64,000 bases of DNA from Sphingomonas yantingensis (GTDB taxonomy: Bacteria > Pseudomonadota > Alphaproteobacteria > Sphingomonadales > Sphingomonadaceae): assembly GCF_014199325.1 (NCBI RefSeq), contig NZ_JACIJJ010000004.1, forward strand, positions 186,001 to 250,000, read 5' to 3'. Positions within the stretch are counted from its first letter, which is position 1; the number at the start of each line of letters is the position of its first letter. The notes under the pieces are model-generated. The model had not been told where the DNA came from. It did not search any database and saw only the letters and a program-made list of their open reading frames with translations. Shown here one piece after another: positions 24,917 to 34,406 of this stretch. The position numbers were made by a program, and so were the translations under genes.

Positions 24917-26374
24917 TTGAAGAAGACCGTCTGGGCCGCCGCCACCGCGCTGATGCTGACCGCGCCGGGCGCCGCCGATGCGCAGCGCACCGACCTTGCC
25001 GCCGGACAGGCCGCGGCGATCACCCCGGCCGAGCGACAGCAGGGGCAGCAGGCCAATGCCGGTATCGTCGCCGAATATGGCGGCGCGATGAGCGGGCGGA
25101 CCGCGACCTATGTCGAGGGTGTCGGCCGGCGGATCGCCACCCAGTCGGGCCTGTCGTCGAACCCCGGCGCGTTCGACGTGACGCTGCTCAACAGCCCGGT
25201 GAACAACGCGTTCGCGATCCCCGGCGGCTATATCTACGTCACGCGCCAGCTGCTGGCGCTGATGAACGACGAGGCGGAGCTGGCCGCGGTGCTGGGGCAC
25301 GAGGTTGGCCACGTCGCCGCCCGGCACAGCCAGTCGCGTCAGAAGGTGGCGCAGCGCAACTCGATCCTCGGCGCGCTGGGACAGCTGGCGGTCGGCGCGG
25401 TCGCGGGCAATTCCGGCTTCGGCCAGCTTCTTGGCCGCGGCGTAGGGACGGGCGCGCAGCTCCTGACGCTCGGCTATTCGCGCAAGCAGGAGACGCAGTC
25501 CGACGATCTCGGGATCGCCTATCTGCGCCGCGCCAATTACGATCCGGAGGCGATGGCCTCGATGCTCGACGCGCTGGCGTCGCAAACCGCACTCGACGAG
25601 CAATTGCGCGGCGACGCGCGCTCGACCCCGGCCTGGGCGAGCACGCACCCCGATCCCGGCGCTCGCGTCCAGCGCGCCGCACAGCAGGCCAGGCAGGGGA
25701 CGGGAACGCGCAACCGCGACGCCTTCCTCGCGGCGATCGACGGGCTGCTCTATGGCGACGATCCGAAGCAGGGCGTGATCGAGGGGCAGAGCTTCCTCTA
25801 TCCGCCCGGCCGCGTCGCCTTCACCGTGCCGCAGGGGTACAAGATGCAGAACGGCGCGAAAGCGGTGAGCATCAGCGGCGACGGCGGGCAGGCGCAGTTC
25901 GCCAGCGCCGCCTACGACGGCAGTCTGGAGCGCTATGTCGGTGCGGTCCTGCGCGGTCTCGGCGCCGCCAACGCACAGCCCGCGATCGAGCAGACACGGA
26001 TCGGCGGCTTTCCCGCGGCGGTAACGACGGTGCGGGGCACGAGCGGGCAGCAACAGGTCGATGTGACTGTCGTCGCCTATGCGCTTGACGCGCGTCAGGC
26101 CTATCACTTCGCGATCGTCACGCCCGCGGGGCGCGGGGCGGCGGCGTTCGAGCCGATGATCGGATCGTTCCGCCGCATGACCGCCGAGGACGATCGCGCC
26201 GCGCGCCCGCGCTACCTTCGCGTCGTGACGGTGAAGCCCGGCGAGACGATACAAACGCTGGCGCGGCGCATGGCCTATGCCGACGCGCCGCTCGAGCGGT
26301 TCCAGGTGCTCAATCGCCTGGGCGAGGGCGACGCCGTGCGCGCGGGCGACAAGGTGAAGATCATTACCTACTGA
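24917..26374 (+). CDS. M48 family periplasmic metalloprotease with LysM-like C-terminus
   Basis: 485 residues from a TTG at 24917, with AGAGGA just upstream. A signal peptide (ending GAADAQ) precedes the M48 domain with zinc motif HEVGH (residues 128-132) and the third-ligand region KQETQSDDLG. After about residue 430 a LysM-like module follows (VKPGETIQTLARRM... FQVLNRLGEGD... GDKVKIITY). Proteins of this type, like BepA/YfgC, act in outer-membrane protein quality control. It diverges from secE and converges on the DUF4197 gene. Confidence 0.9.
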   Translation: MKKTVWAAATALMLTAPGAADAQRTDLAAGQAAAITPAERQQGQQANAGIVAEYGGAMSGRTATYVEGVGRRIATQSGLSSNPGAFDVTLLNSPVNNAFAIPGGYIYVTRQLLALMNDEAELAAVLGHEVGHVAARHSQSRQKVAQRNSILGALGQLAVGAVAGNSGFGQLLGRGVGTGAQLLTLGYSRKQETQSDDLGIAYLRRANYDPEAMASMLDALASQTALDEQLRGDARSTPAWASTHPDPGARVQRAAQQARQGTGTRNRDAFLAAIDGLLYGDDPKQGVIEGQSFLYPPGRVAFTVPQGYKMQNGAKAVSISGDGGQAQFASAAYDGSLERYVGAVLRGLGAANAQPAIEQTRIGGFPAAVTTVRGTSGQQQVDVTVVAYALDARQAYHFAIVTPAGRGAAAFEPMIGSFRRMTAEDDRAARPRYLRVVTVKPGETIQTLARRMAYADAPLERFQVLNRLGEGDAVRAGDKVKIITY

Positions 26375-26381
26375 TGGCAAA

Positions 26382-26409
26382 CGTCACCTCAGCTTGCGCT
26401 GGGGTGACG
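26382..26409. terminator. 12-bp hairpin between convergent genes
   Basis: A 12-bp stem with one G-U pair (26382-26393 with 26398-26409) around a TTGC loop, filling the gap between the M48 protease stop and the convergent DUF4197 stop. No T-tract. Probable shared bidirectional terminator. Confidence 0.55.
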
Positions 26410-26411
26410 GG

Positions 26412-27101
26412 TCAGAGCGCCCCGCCGGTCAGTAGCGCAATCAGCAGCGGGTCGCGGGTGCGGCGGGGGTCGGCGCGGATCGCCGCCTCCTCGCGCCCAA
26501 TCGCGCGGAAGATCGAGTCGCTCGCCTGGCGCGACACGGTGTTGGCGAGCGCGCTCAGGTCGAAACCCGATTGTGCGGCGAGCGCCGCGGTAAGGATCTC
26601 GAACGCATCGCCGCGCAAGCCCGCGGTCACTTCGGGGAACATCGCGTCGACCAGCGCGCCGCCGGTCTCGCGGCGGAGCAGATCGGTCGCCGCGGTCGGC
26701 CCGCCGCGCAGAATCGACAGCGCATCGGCGAACGACATGCGCCGGATCGAATCGAACACGATCGGCGCGGCGCGATCCGCTGCATCGACGGCGATGTCGT
26801 TGACCGCGATGGCGAGACGACGCTGCACCGCCTCGGTCCGGAGCACTGCGGCGAGCACTGCGCCCCCGCGCCCTTCACCGGGGGCGGGCAGCGCAAGCCG
26901 CGTCAATTGGTCGTCATAGAAGCCACCGGGCTGGATCAGCCGTGCGAACGCCGCCTGGCTTGCGGCGGTGAGCAGGCGCTGGACGCCCTCCTCGGGCGAA
27001 AGGGCGGCGCCCAGCGGTGTGGTGCAGGCGGCCAGCGCGACGGGTGCGGCGGCGACGAGGCCGAGGAACGCGCGGCGGGCGGGGGCGGGGATAGCAGACA
27101 T
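26412..27101 (-). CDS. DUF4197 family lipoprotein
   Basis: 229 residues. The N-terminus has a twin-Arg-like stretch (PARRAFLGLVAAAPVALAAC) ending in a lipobox, so it is probably a lipoprotein. The rest is a helical DUF4197-type domain with ALKEGL-like helices, a GFYDD and MFPEV pattern and a C-terminal FDLSALANTVSRQASDSIFRAIGREEAAIRADP. The function of the family is unknown. It lies between the convergent M48 protease gene and tRNA-Trp. Confidence 0.82.
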   Translation of the reverse strand: MSAIPAPARRAFLGLVAAAPVALAACTTPLGAALSPEEGVQRLLTAASQAAFARLIQPGGFYDDQLTRLALPAPGEGRGGAVLAAVLRTEAVQRRLAIAVNDIAVDAADRAAPIVFDSIRRMSFADALSILRGGPTAATDLLRRETGGALVDAMFPEVTAGLRGDAFEILTAALAAQSGFDLSALANTVSRQASDSIFRAIGREEAAIRADPRRTRDPLLIALLTGGAL

Positions 27102-27202
27102 GACGGGCTCCCATGTTGATGGGGGCGGCTCATGCCGCAGCGTGCCTTGCGCCAGCTTGAACGCGGGGGCGGGCCGTCAGTCCCGGCGATGGGGAAGACG
27201 GC

Positions 27203-27278
27203 TGGCAGGAGTGCACGGACTCGAACCGTGGGCCCTCGGTTTTGGAGACCGATGCTCTACCAACTGAGCTACACTCCT
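27203..27278 (-). tRNA. tRNA-Trp (anticodon CCA)
   Basis: A complete cloverleaf on the minus strand: acceptor AGGAGTG pairs with CACTCCT, the D arm is GCTC...GAGC, the anticodon loop CTCCAAA gives anticodon CCA, the T arm is CACGG TTCGAGT CCGTG, the discriminator is G, and the 3-prime CCA is encoded (27203-27205). In many bacteria this gene sits just upstream of secE-nusG. Here it reads in the same direction but about 2.5 kb away, with the M48 and DUF4197 genes between. Confidence 0.97.
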
Positions 27279-27335
27279 GCAGCCGGTGGCGGCCTTTAGC
27301 GCGTGACCCGGCGCGCGGCAAGCGGGGTTTCGCGA

Positions 27336-29696
27336 TCAGGCCGCGACGCTGTCGCCGCCCGTGGGCACGCCCATCAGCGCGCGCGCTTCGGCCACCGGCA
27401 GCGGGCGGCCGAAATAATAGCCCTGCACCTTGTCGCAGCCGAGCGCGGCGACGACGCGGTGCTCCTCCTCGGTCTCCACCCCCTCCGCCACGGTCGCCAT
27501 GCCGAGCGAATCGGCGAGCGCGACGACGGCGCGGATGATCGCCGTCGCCTCGCGTCCACCGGTCGCCGCAGCCTGGACGAAGCTGCGGTCGATCTTGATC
27601 GCCGAGAAGCGGGTGCGGGAGAGATAACCGAGTGAGGAATAGCCGGTGCCGAAATCATCCAGGCTTAGCCGGCAGCCGAGGCCCAGGAGCTGGTCGAGCA
27701 CGCGGATCGCGCCCGTCCCCTCGCGAAGGAAGACGCTCTCGGTGACTTCGAGCTCGAGCCGGTCGGGGCGAAGGCCCGACTGGCTGAGCGCCTGCGCCAC
27801 GACCGAGACGAAGGCAGGGTTGTGGAGCTGTTCGGAGGAGACGTTGACCGAGATGCGAAGATCGTCGCTCCAGCACGCCGCCTCTGCACAGGCATGGCGC
27901 AGCACCCACTCGCCGATCGGGGCGATCAGGCGGGCATCCTCGGCCAGCGGGATGAACTTCGACGGGCTGATCGGCCCCAGTTCGGGGTGGGTCCAGCGAA
28001 GCAGCGCCTCGAACCCGGTCAGCTGCGTCGTGGCGGCATCGACGACGGGCTGGAAATAGAGATGCAGTTCGTCGTTCTGGAGCGCGCCGCGCAGCGCGAT
28101 CTCAAGGATGCGGCGCTCTTCCGCAGCGACGTGGAGCTGCGGCTCATAGGCGTGGAATACGCCGCCGCCCGCGTCCTTCGACCGGTAGAGGGCAAGGTCC
28201 GCTGACCGCACCAGCATCTCTGCGGTACGCCCGTCGCGCGGACCGACGGCAAGGCCGACGCTGGCACCGATATAGAGCGTGTGCTGGTCGACCTCGTACG
28301 GGCGTGACAGCTTGGCGATGATCGTCCGCGCGAGATTTTCGAGCCGTTCGGTATCGCGCGCGTCGCGAACAACGACGGCGAACTCGTCGCCGCCCAAGCG
28401 ACCGATGATCTCGTTTTCGGTCATCATCTCGCGCAATCGCTCGGACACGCGGCCGAGCAGGCGGTCGCCGACCGGATGGCCGAGCGTGTCGTTGACCGCC
28501 TTGAACCGATCGAGGTCGATCATCATGAACGCGCAGCGCGAACCCCATTTGTCGGCGTCGGCCATCGCCTGTCCCAATGCCTCGTTGACCAGCAGGCGGT
28601 TGGGCAGGCCGGTGAGCAGGTCGTAGCGGGCCATCCGGTTGATGCGGTCGGTGGATTGGCGCGCTTCGGTCACGTCGGAGCCGACGCCGCGAAAGCCGAT
28701 AAACGTCCCGGCATCGTCGAAGCGTGGGTTCGCCGCGAGCTGCCACCAGCGTTGCTGGCCGGCGACCTCGACCTGCAGGATCAGGTCGCGAAACGCCTCG
28801 CGCGCCTTCAGCTTGTCGGCGAGGACGCGCAGGCTGGGGGCGAATTTGCCCGTTTCCCAGTCAGGGCCGGCAAGTAGCTGGAGCAGCGGCATCCCGTCAA
28901 GGCCCGTCGGGTCAAGGCCGAGGGTGAGGGCAAAGCGCGCACCGGCGCGGACGACCCGGCGCTGCGCGTCGATCTCCCACAGCCAGTCGGCATTGCTTTC
29001 CTCGAACTCGCGCAGGAGCAGGCTGACGGTTTCGTCGCGTTCGGCAAGCGCCAGCTGCTGCGCGTGGACGATCGCCATCGCCCGGGCGCGGCTGAAGCTG
29101 GCGACGCCGAGGATCGCGGCGAGGACGAGGATCGCAAGGCCGAGGGCGGGGTGCGCCGCGAGTGCCAGCGACAGCCCCATCGCCGCCGAAAGCGTCGCGA
29201 GAAAGGCGATGCTGGCGAGCGGGAGCGTGGCCATCGCCATGGCGGAGGCGGTCATCAGGACGATCAGCATCATCCACACGCCGAGCACCGCGTCGTTGCC
29301 GTCCAGCGGCGCCAACCATAGCGGCACGACCGCCCAGACGATTCCGAGCGCGAGGCCGTCGAGCGCGGTGCGCCGAATGTCCGACAGCGAAGCGGCGGTC
29401 CGCGTGCGGTTACGGGCGGACAGACGGTGAAAGACCACGAAAAGCGACGTTGCGCCGACGATCGCAGCCCAGAGGATGCGCTGCCAGGCGGGCGCCTGTC
29501 CGGCCAGAAGCACGGTGACGATACCCGCGCCGAGAACGTTCGCCGCCAGCAGCATCAGGGCGAATTGCGCGCCGCCGCCGATCTGTGCGGCCCTGATGCG
29601 CGGCCAGTCGAAGCCGTCGCGCACGTCCCGGATGCCGAGAAGCGCAGGGCCGTCGATCGGCGGACGGGCAGGCGGGATCGGGGCGGCGCTCTTCAC
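27336..29696 (-). CDS. Membrane GGDEF-EAL protein with PAS domain
   Basis: 786 residues. The N-terminal third holds several membrane helices (about residues 40-215), followed by a PAS-like domain (WLWEIDAQRRVVRAG to GFRGVGSDVTEARQS). The GGDEF domain keeps the active-site motif GRLGGDEFAVV, and the EAL domain keeps FEALLRW, the DDFGTGYSSLGYL loop and EGVETEEE. Both domains therefore look catalytically competent: cyclic di-GMP synthesis and hydrolysis. Which activity dominates cannot be told from sequence. It stands alone, just beyond tRNA-Trp. Confidence 0.93.
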   Translation of the reverse strand: MKSAAPIPPARPPIDGPALLGIRDVRDGFDWPRIRAAQIGGGAQFALMLLAANVLGAGIVTVLLAGQAPAWQRILWAAIVGATSLFVVFHRLSARNRTRTAASLSDIRRTALDGLALGIVWAVVPLWLAPLDGNDAVLGVWMMLIVLMTASAMAMATLPLASIAFLATLSAAMGLSLALAAHPALGLAILVLAAILGVASFSRARAMAIVHAQQLALAERDETVSLLLREFEESNADWLWEIDAQRRVVRAGARFALTLGLDPTGLDGMPLLQLLAGPDWETGKFAPSLRVLADKLKAREAFRDLILQVEVAGQQRWWQLAANPRFDDAGTFIGFRGVGSDVTEARQSTDRINRMARYDLLTGLPNRLLVNEALGQAMADADKWGSRCAFMMIDLDRFKAVNDTLGHPVGDRLLGRVSERLREMMTENEIIGRLGGDEFAVVVRDARDTERLENLARTIIAKLSRPYEVDQHTLYIGASVGLAVGPRDGRTAEMLVRSADLALYRSKDAGGGVFHAYEPQLHVAAEERRILEIALRGALQNDELHLYFQPVVDAATTQLTGFEALLRWTHPELGPISPSKFIPLAEDARLIAPIGEWVLRHACAEAACWSDDLRISVNVSSEQLHNPAFVSVVAQALSQSGLRPDRLELEVTESVFLREGTGAIRVLDQLLGLGCRLSLDDFGTGYSSLGYLSRTRFSAIKIDRSFVQAAATGGREATAIIRAVVALADSLGMATVAEGVETEEEHRVVAALGCDKVQGYYFGRPLPVAEARALMGVPTGGDSVAA

Positions 29697-29760
29697 GAAC
29701 GCCTCGCTACCGCGGGTCTGGTTATCGATCGGTTAGAATCGAAACGACCCCGGACGAATT

Positions 29761-29964
29761 TTATCGATCGAGCGTCGCAAGTCGCTCGGAAAGCGTGCTC
29801 ATGATCGATCGGCGAGCCTCGGGCGAGAGCTGCGTCCAAGCGGCGATCTCGTCGCCTGTGCGCCCACAGCCGAGGCACAGGCCGCTAGCGGTATCGAGCA
29901 TGCAGACGAGGATACACGGGCTTTCGATCGCGACCGCCGAGGTCCGTTCGAACACGCCCGTCAT
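29761..29964 (-). CDS. DUF1289 family cysteine-rich protein
   Basis: 67 residues. The DUF1289 pattern is complete: ESPCILVCMLD, then GLCLGCGRTGDEIAAWTQLSPEARRSIM. The four cysteines (PC, VC, LC, GC) suggest a metal or Fe-S site. Family function is unknown. It lies 10 bases after the DEAD-box gene and is probably co-transcribed. Confidence 0.9.
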   Translation of the reverse strand: MTGVFERTSAVAIESPCILVCMLDTASGLCLGCGRTGDEIAAWTQLSPEARRSIMSTLSERLATLDR

Positions 29965-29974
29965 CGCCGGTGCC

Positions 29975-31426
29975 TCAGCGGCCGAGCGTCACGTCGAGGA
30001 ACGCCGGGATCGGACCGTTCCAGCCGCCGTCGTCACGGTCGTCGTCCTGGTCGCGGCGACGATCGCGGCGACCGCCACGTTCACGCCGGGGCTCGAACGC
30101 GTCGTCGCGGCGCGTGTCGCGCGGGGCGTCCCGGCGGGGCGAGGGTTCGCGGAGCGGCGACGATCCGGCGACCGGCGCAATCTCGGGCTCGGCCTTCGCC
30201 TCGAACGTCGGCGCATTGCTGCGCGGCTTCTCGCGGCGCGGTTCCCGCTCGAGGCGGGGTTCGCGCTCGCGCCGCGGGCGTTCGGCCTGCGCTTCTGCCT
30301 CGGGCTCGCGATCGGGCAGCGTGTAGCGTTCGATCGTCTGGCCGGTCAGCTTTTCGATATTGGCGATGTTCTCGGCATCTTCGGCCGTCACGAAGGTGAA
30401 GGCCGCACCCAATGCCCCCGCGCGGCCGGTGCGGCCGATGCGGTGAACATAGTCGTCGGGATGCCAGGGCGCGTCGAAATTGAAGACGTGGCTGACGCCC
30501 TTGATGTCGAGGCCGCGGGCCGCGACGTCGCTGGCGACGAGGATGTTGACGTCGCCGCGCTTGAACCGGTCGAGTTCGGCGAGGCGTGCGGGCTGGTCCA
30601 TGTCGCCATGGATCTCGCTCGACGCGAAGCCGCTGGCGCGCAGCGACTTGTTGAGCTCGCGCACCGTCGTCTTGCGGTTGCAGAAGATGATCGCGGTGCG
30701 GACGTCCTCGCCCTTCAGCAGGGTGCGCAGCGTCTCGCGCTTCTTGTCGGCGCGGAGTTGCACCACGCGCTGGGTGATGTTGACGTTGGTGGTCGCGGGG
30801 CGCGCGACCTCGATCGTCTTGGGATTGCTCAGGAACTTGTCGGCCAGCTTCTTGATCGGCGGCGGCATCGTCGCCGAGAAGAGCAGGGTCTGGCGCGTCT
30901 TGGGCAGCTTGGAACAGATCGTCTCGATGTCGGGAATGAACCCCATGTCGAGCATCCGGTCCGCCTCGTCGATGACGAGCAGTTCGCAGCCGGTCAGCAG
31001 GATCTTGCCGCGCTCGAACAGGTCCATCAGCCGGCCCGGCGTGGCGATGAGGACGTCGACGCCCTTTTCCAGCGCCTTGATCTGGTCGCCCATCTGGACG
31101 CCGCCGATCAGAAGCGCCATCGAGAGCTTGTTGTACTTGCCGTACTTCTCGAAGTTTTCCGCGACCTGTGCGGCGAGTTCGCGGGTCGGCTCGAGGATCA
31201 GGCTGCGCGGCATCAGCGCGCGGGTGCGCCCCTGCGACAGGATGTCGATCATCGGCAGGACGAAGCTGGCGGTCTTGCCCGTGCCCGTCTGGGCGATGCC
31301 GATCAGGTCGCGCATCATCAGAACCGACGGGATCGCGCTCGCCTGAATCGGGGTGGGCTCGCTATAGCCCGACTCGGTCACGGCGCGCAGCAGTTCGTCA
31401 GAAAGGCCGAGGTCGGCAAAGTTCAT
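29975..31426 (-). CDS. DEAD-box ATP-dependent RNA helicase, RhlE-like
   Basis: 483 residues with all helicase motifs: Q-motif (FADLGLSDELLRAV...PTPIQASAIP), Walker A AQTGTGKT, PTRELA, TPGRLMDL, VIDEADRML, SAT, ARGLDIKGV and HRIGRTGRAG. After about residue 375 comes a basic/acidic tail dense in Arg, Glu and Asp (RREREPRLEREPRREK; GGRRDRRRDQDDDRDD), as in RhlE-type helicases, likely for RNA binding. Probable roles are ribosome assembly or mRNA turnover. Confidence 0.94.
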   Translation of the reverse strand: MNFADLGLSDELLRAVTESGYSEPTPIQASAIPSVLMMRDLIGIAQTGTGKTASFVLPMIDILSQGRTRALMPRSLILEPTRELAAQVAENFEKYGKYNKLSMALLIGGVQMGDQIKALEKGVDVLIATPGRLMDLFERGKILLTGCELLVIDEADRMLDMGFIPDIETICSKLPKTRQTLLFSATMPPPIKKLADKFLSNPKTIEVARPATTNVNITQRVVQLRADKKRETLRTLLKGEDVRTAIIFCNRKTTVRELNKSLRASGFASSEIHGDMDQPARLAELDRFKRGDVNILVASDVAARGLDIKGVSHVFNFDAPWHPDDYVHRIGRTGRAGALGAAFTFVTAEDAENIANIEKLTGQTIERYTLPDREPEAEAQAERPRREREPRLEREPRREKPRSNAPTFEAKAEPEIAPVAGSSPLREPSPRRDAPRDTRRDDAFEPRRERGGRRDRRRDQDDDRDDGGWNGPIPAFLDVTLGR

Positions 31427-31517
31427 GCAATTGTCCGGAAAGGCGGCGCGTAAACCATGGCCGCGTCCCCAAGGGCGCTTGCGGATTTGGCGCCGAAAGT
31501 CAAGTCTGACGGCGGTT

Positions 31518-32000
31518 TCAGCGCGACGGGATCAGCGCGCGAAGACCCTCGATCCGGCACTCGCCGCCGCTGCGCGAGCGGATGGAATCGCGCCGCGCGC
31601 AAATCTGCCCGTCGGCGGGCGGGCGGATGTAGAAGCCCGAATAAAAGCCGAGCGCCGGACAATCGTCCCCCAGCCGCGCGCGCATCCGCCGACCGCCGGA
31701 CAGGACGAGGTCGACGCTGTCGGGCCGGGTGATCGACGCGCCCGCCAGCGCGGCGACGGGCACGCACTGCTCTGCCTTGCGCTCGGTCCAGCTGATCGGC
31801 GGCAACGGGGCTGCGGCACTGGCGGGAGCGGCGAGACTGGGGGCGAGGCTCATCCGGGGCACGCGGACGACCATGTGGCGCTCGATGCGGATCATGGTGC
31901 GCGTCCCCGGTGCCGGCGCACGCGCGACCTGCGCCTGAAAGGCGGGGTCGGGTGGCAGGGAGAGGGTCAGCAGCAACAGGTCGAACAACAGGCCCACCAT
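31518..32000 (-). CDS. Exported protein of unknown function
   Basis: 160 residues starting MVGLLFDLLLLTLSLPPDPAF, a probable signal peptide. The mature part contains four cysteines (EQCVPV, DDCPALGF, QICARRD, GECRIEG), suggesting two disulfides. I recognise no family, although the spacing of CP-GFYSGFYIRP and CRIEGLRALIPSR looks constrained. It lies just upstream of the helicase gene on the same strand and diverges from the FAD oxidase gene. Confidence 0.65.
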   Translation of the reverse strand: MVGLLFDLLLLTLSLPPDPAFQAQVARAPAPGTRTMIRIERHMVVRVPRMSLAPSLAAPASAAAPLPPISWTERKAEQCVPVAALAGASITRPDSVDLVLSGGRRMRARLGDDCPALGFYSGFYIRPPADGQICARRDSIRSRSGGECRIEGLRALIPSR

Positions 32001-32086
32001 CTAAAACGGTCCCGCACGTGGCCGTCGCGGGTTGAACCGCCGATGAATTGGCGGCGAAGGAGCCCCATGCTAACCCCGCCGCCATC

Positions 32087-33532
32087 ATGACGCCAGCCCA
32101 GTCCCAGCTTGTCGAGGAAGCGCAGCGCATCGGCGGCGCGCGCGCCGTCGTCACCGATCCCGCCGATATCGAACCGTGGCTGACCGACTGGCGCGGGCGA
32201 TATCACGGGACCGCAGCGGCGATCCTGTTACCCGCCACGACGGCGGAAGCGGCGGCGATGGTGCGCGCGGCGCGATCGGCGGGCGTCGCACTCGTGCCGC
32301 AGGGGGGGAATACCTCGATGGTCGGTGGGGCAACCCCGCCCGCGGACGGTCGCGCGCTGATCCTGTCGACGCGGCGGATGCGGGGCCTGCGCTCGGTCGA
32401 TGCCGCGGCGGGGCTCGCCGTGGCGGAAGCCGGCGTGATCCTCGCCGAACTGCACGATGCGGCGAACGGCGTCGGGATGCGCTTTCCGCTGACGCTCGGC
32501 GCGCGCGGATCGGCGACGATCGGCGGGCTCGTCTCGACCAATGCAGGGGGCACGCAGGTGCTCCGTTTCGGGACGATGCGGCGGCTGGTCGCGGGGGTCG
32601 AGGCGGTGCTGCCCGACGGATCGATCCATGACGGGCTGTCGGCATTGAAGAAGGACAATCGCGGCTACGACCTCAACCAGTTGCTCGTGGGAGCGGAGGG
32701 GACGCTGGGCCTCGTCACCGCGGCGGCGCTGACGCTGGCGCCGGCGGTGCGGATCCGCGCGGTCGGCTGGGCCGGGGTGGCGAGCCCGGCGGATGCGCTC
32801 ACGCTGCTCCGCCGGATGGAAGCGCACACGTCGACGATCGAGAGCTTCGAGATCATTCCAGGCTCTTCGCTGCGCCTCGTCGTCGAGCATATCCCCGGCG
32901 CCCGCGCGCCGCTGGCGGGGGATCATCCCTGGCACCTCCTCATCGAGGCGGCGAGCGGCGATCCGTCCGCGCCATTGACTGAGACGCTGGAGGCGCTGCT
33001 GGCCGAGGCGATCGAGGCGGGGCTGGTCGCCGACGCGGTGATCGCCGCGAGCGAGGCGCAGGCCGAGGCGTTCTGGCGCCTGCGCGATTCGCTGTCGGAG
33101 GCCGAACGCGCGGCGGGGCCGGCGGCGCAGCACGACATCTCGGTGCCGGTCGCCGTCATGCCCCGCTTCATGATCGAGGCCGCCGCCGCGCTCGAGGCGG
33201 CATTTCCCGGCAGCCATGCCAGCGGCTTCGGCCATCTGGGCGACGGCAACGTCCATTTCCACGTGCGTGCGCCCGCGGGGATGGCCGCCGACCACTGGTA
33301 TGGGGAGGTGGCGCCGCATGCGACGCGGATGGTCCACGACATGGTCGTCGCGGCGGGCGGCTCGATCTCTGCCGAGCACGGGATCGGGCAGATGAAGCTG
33401 GATGAGCTGGAGCGGCTGTCGTCACCCGCTCATCTCGCTGCGCTCAGGGGAATAAAATCGGCATTCGACCCGATGGGGCTTTTCAATCCGGGCAAGCTGG
33501 TCAAGGTTGCGCCCAGCGACGCGGCGACCTAG
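32087..33532 (+). CDS. FAD-binding oxidase/dehydrogenase (GlcD / D-2-hydroxyglutarate dehydrogenase-like)
   Basis: 481 residues from the ATG at 32087. The PCMH-type FAD domain is evident: VALVPQGGNTSMVGG, then LGARGSATIGGLVSTNAGG and GYDLNQLLVGAEGTLGLVT. The C-terminal domain has the flavoenzyme metal/substrate motifs GFGHLGDGNVHFHV and SAEHGIGQMK. Family members oxidise D-2-hydroxy acids (D-lactate, glycolate, D-2-hydroxyglutarate). The substrate cannot be fixed from sequence. Confidence 0.9.
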   Translation: MTPAQSQLVEEAQRIGGARAVVTDPADIEPWLTDWRGRYHGTAAAILLPATTAEAAAMVRAARSAGVALVPQGGNTSMVGGATPPADGRALILSTRRMRGLRSVDAAAGLAVAEAGVILAELHDAANGVGMRFPLTLGARGSATIGGLVSTNAGGTQVLRFGTMRRLVAGVEAVLPDGSIHDGLSALKKDNRGYDLNQLLVGAEGTLGLVTAAALTLAPAVRIRAVGWAGVASPADALTLLRRMEAHTSTIESFEIIPGSSLRLVVEHIPGARAPLAGDHPWHLLIEAASGDPSAPLTETLEALLAEAIEAGLVADAVIAASEAQAEAFWRLRDSLSEAERAAGPAAQHDISVPVAVMPRFMIEAAAALEAAFPGSHASGFGHLGDGNVHFHVRAPAGMAADHWYGEVAPHATRMVHDMVVAAGGSISAEHGIGQMKLDELERLSSPAHLAALRGIKSAFDPMGLFNPGKLVKVAPSDAAT

Positions 33533-33591
33533 ACGCGCGCGTCGACCGTGGCGGCACGTTGCCGCCGACTTTGGAATACCAGGAGAGTATG

Positions 33592-34371
33592 ATGGCCAGC
33601 GCGCCGCAAGGACAGCTTCCGCTTTTCTACAACCAGCTTGCCGCGCTTTCGAGCGTCGACCATGCCGACTTCCGCGTGCGTCCGACGAACACCGCGCCGT
33701 TCCTTGCCAATCATCACGCCGTGCCGCTGACGGTCGAGGAATTCCCGCTGGTGCAGCGCCGGATGCCGATCGTGTTCTCGGTTGGCGACGATCCTGTGCC
33801 GCTGGCGCTGATGGGCCTCAACGAGGGCGTGAACACGTTCCTCGACGCCGAGGGCAAGCTGATCGACGACGAGACGTACATTCCGGCCTATGTCCGTCGT
33901 TATCCCTACATGCTCGCGCGGCTGCGGCCCGAGAGCGAGGAGCTGTCACTCTGCTTCGACCCCACGTCGGAGACGATCGGCGCGTTCGAGGAAGGGGACA
34001 AGCTGTTCGAGAACGGCGAGCCGACTGAGCTGACGCGCAACATCTTGAGCTTTGCCGAGCAGTTCGAGCAGGCTGGGCAGCGCACCAGCCAGTTCATGAC
34101 CGAGCTCAAGGAGCAGGGCCTGCTCATGGACGGCGAGATCTCGATCCAGCCGGAGGGCGCGCAGCCCTTCGTCTACCGCGGTTTCCAGATGATCGACGAG
34201 GCCAAGCTCAACGAGCTGCGCGGCGACCAGCTTCGCAAGATGCAGCAGAACGGCATGCTGCCGCTGATCTATGCCCACCTCTTCTCGCTCAGCCTGATGC
34301 GCGACCTCTTCGGCAAGCAGATGCGCCAGGGCAAGATGCCGCAGCAGCCGGTGCCGCTGACGACCAACTGA
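33592..34371 (+). CDS. SapC family protein
   Basis: 259 residues; of two adjacent ATGs (33589, 33592) the second is better spaced from AGGAG. The SapC pattern is visible: HHAVPLTVEEFPLVQRRMPIVFS, GLNEGVNTFLD, YIPAYVRRYPYML and LCFDPTSETIG. There is no signal peptide. The family was first named from a Campylobacter S-layer export locus, and in sphingomonads and Caulobacter the genes often accompany TonB-dependent receptors. This copy is isolated. Function uncertain. Confidence 0.88.
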   Translation: MASAPQGQLPLFYNQLAALSSVDHADFRVRPTNTAPFLANHHAVPLTVEEFPLVQRRMPIVFSVGDDPVPLALMGLNEGVNTFLDAEGKLIDDETYIPAYVRRYPYMLARLRPESEELSLCFDPTSETIGAFEEGDKLFENGEPTELTRNILSFAEQFEQAGQRTSQFMTELKEQGLLMDGEISIQPEGAQPFVYRGFQMIDEAKLNELRGDQLRKMQQNGMLPLIYAHLFSLSLMRDLFGKQMRQGKMPQQPVPLTTN

Positions 34372-34406
34372 TCGCCGCGGGGTCGGTGACCCCATGGCAA
34401 CCTGTG

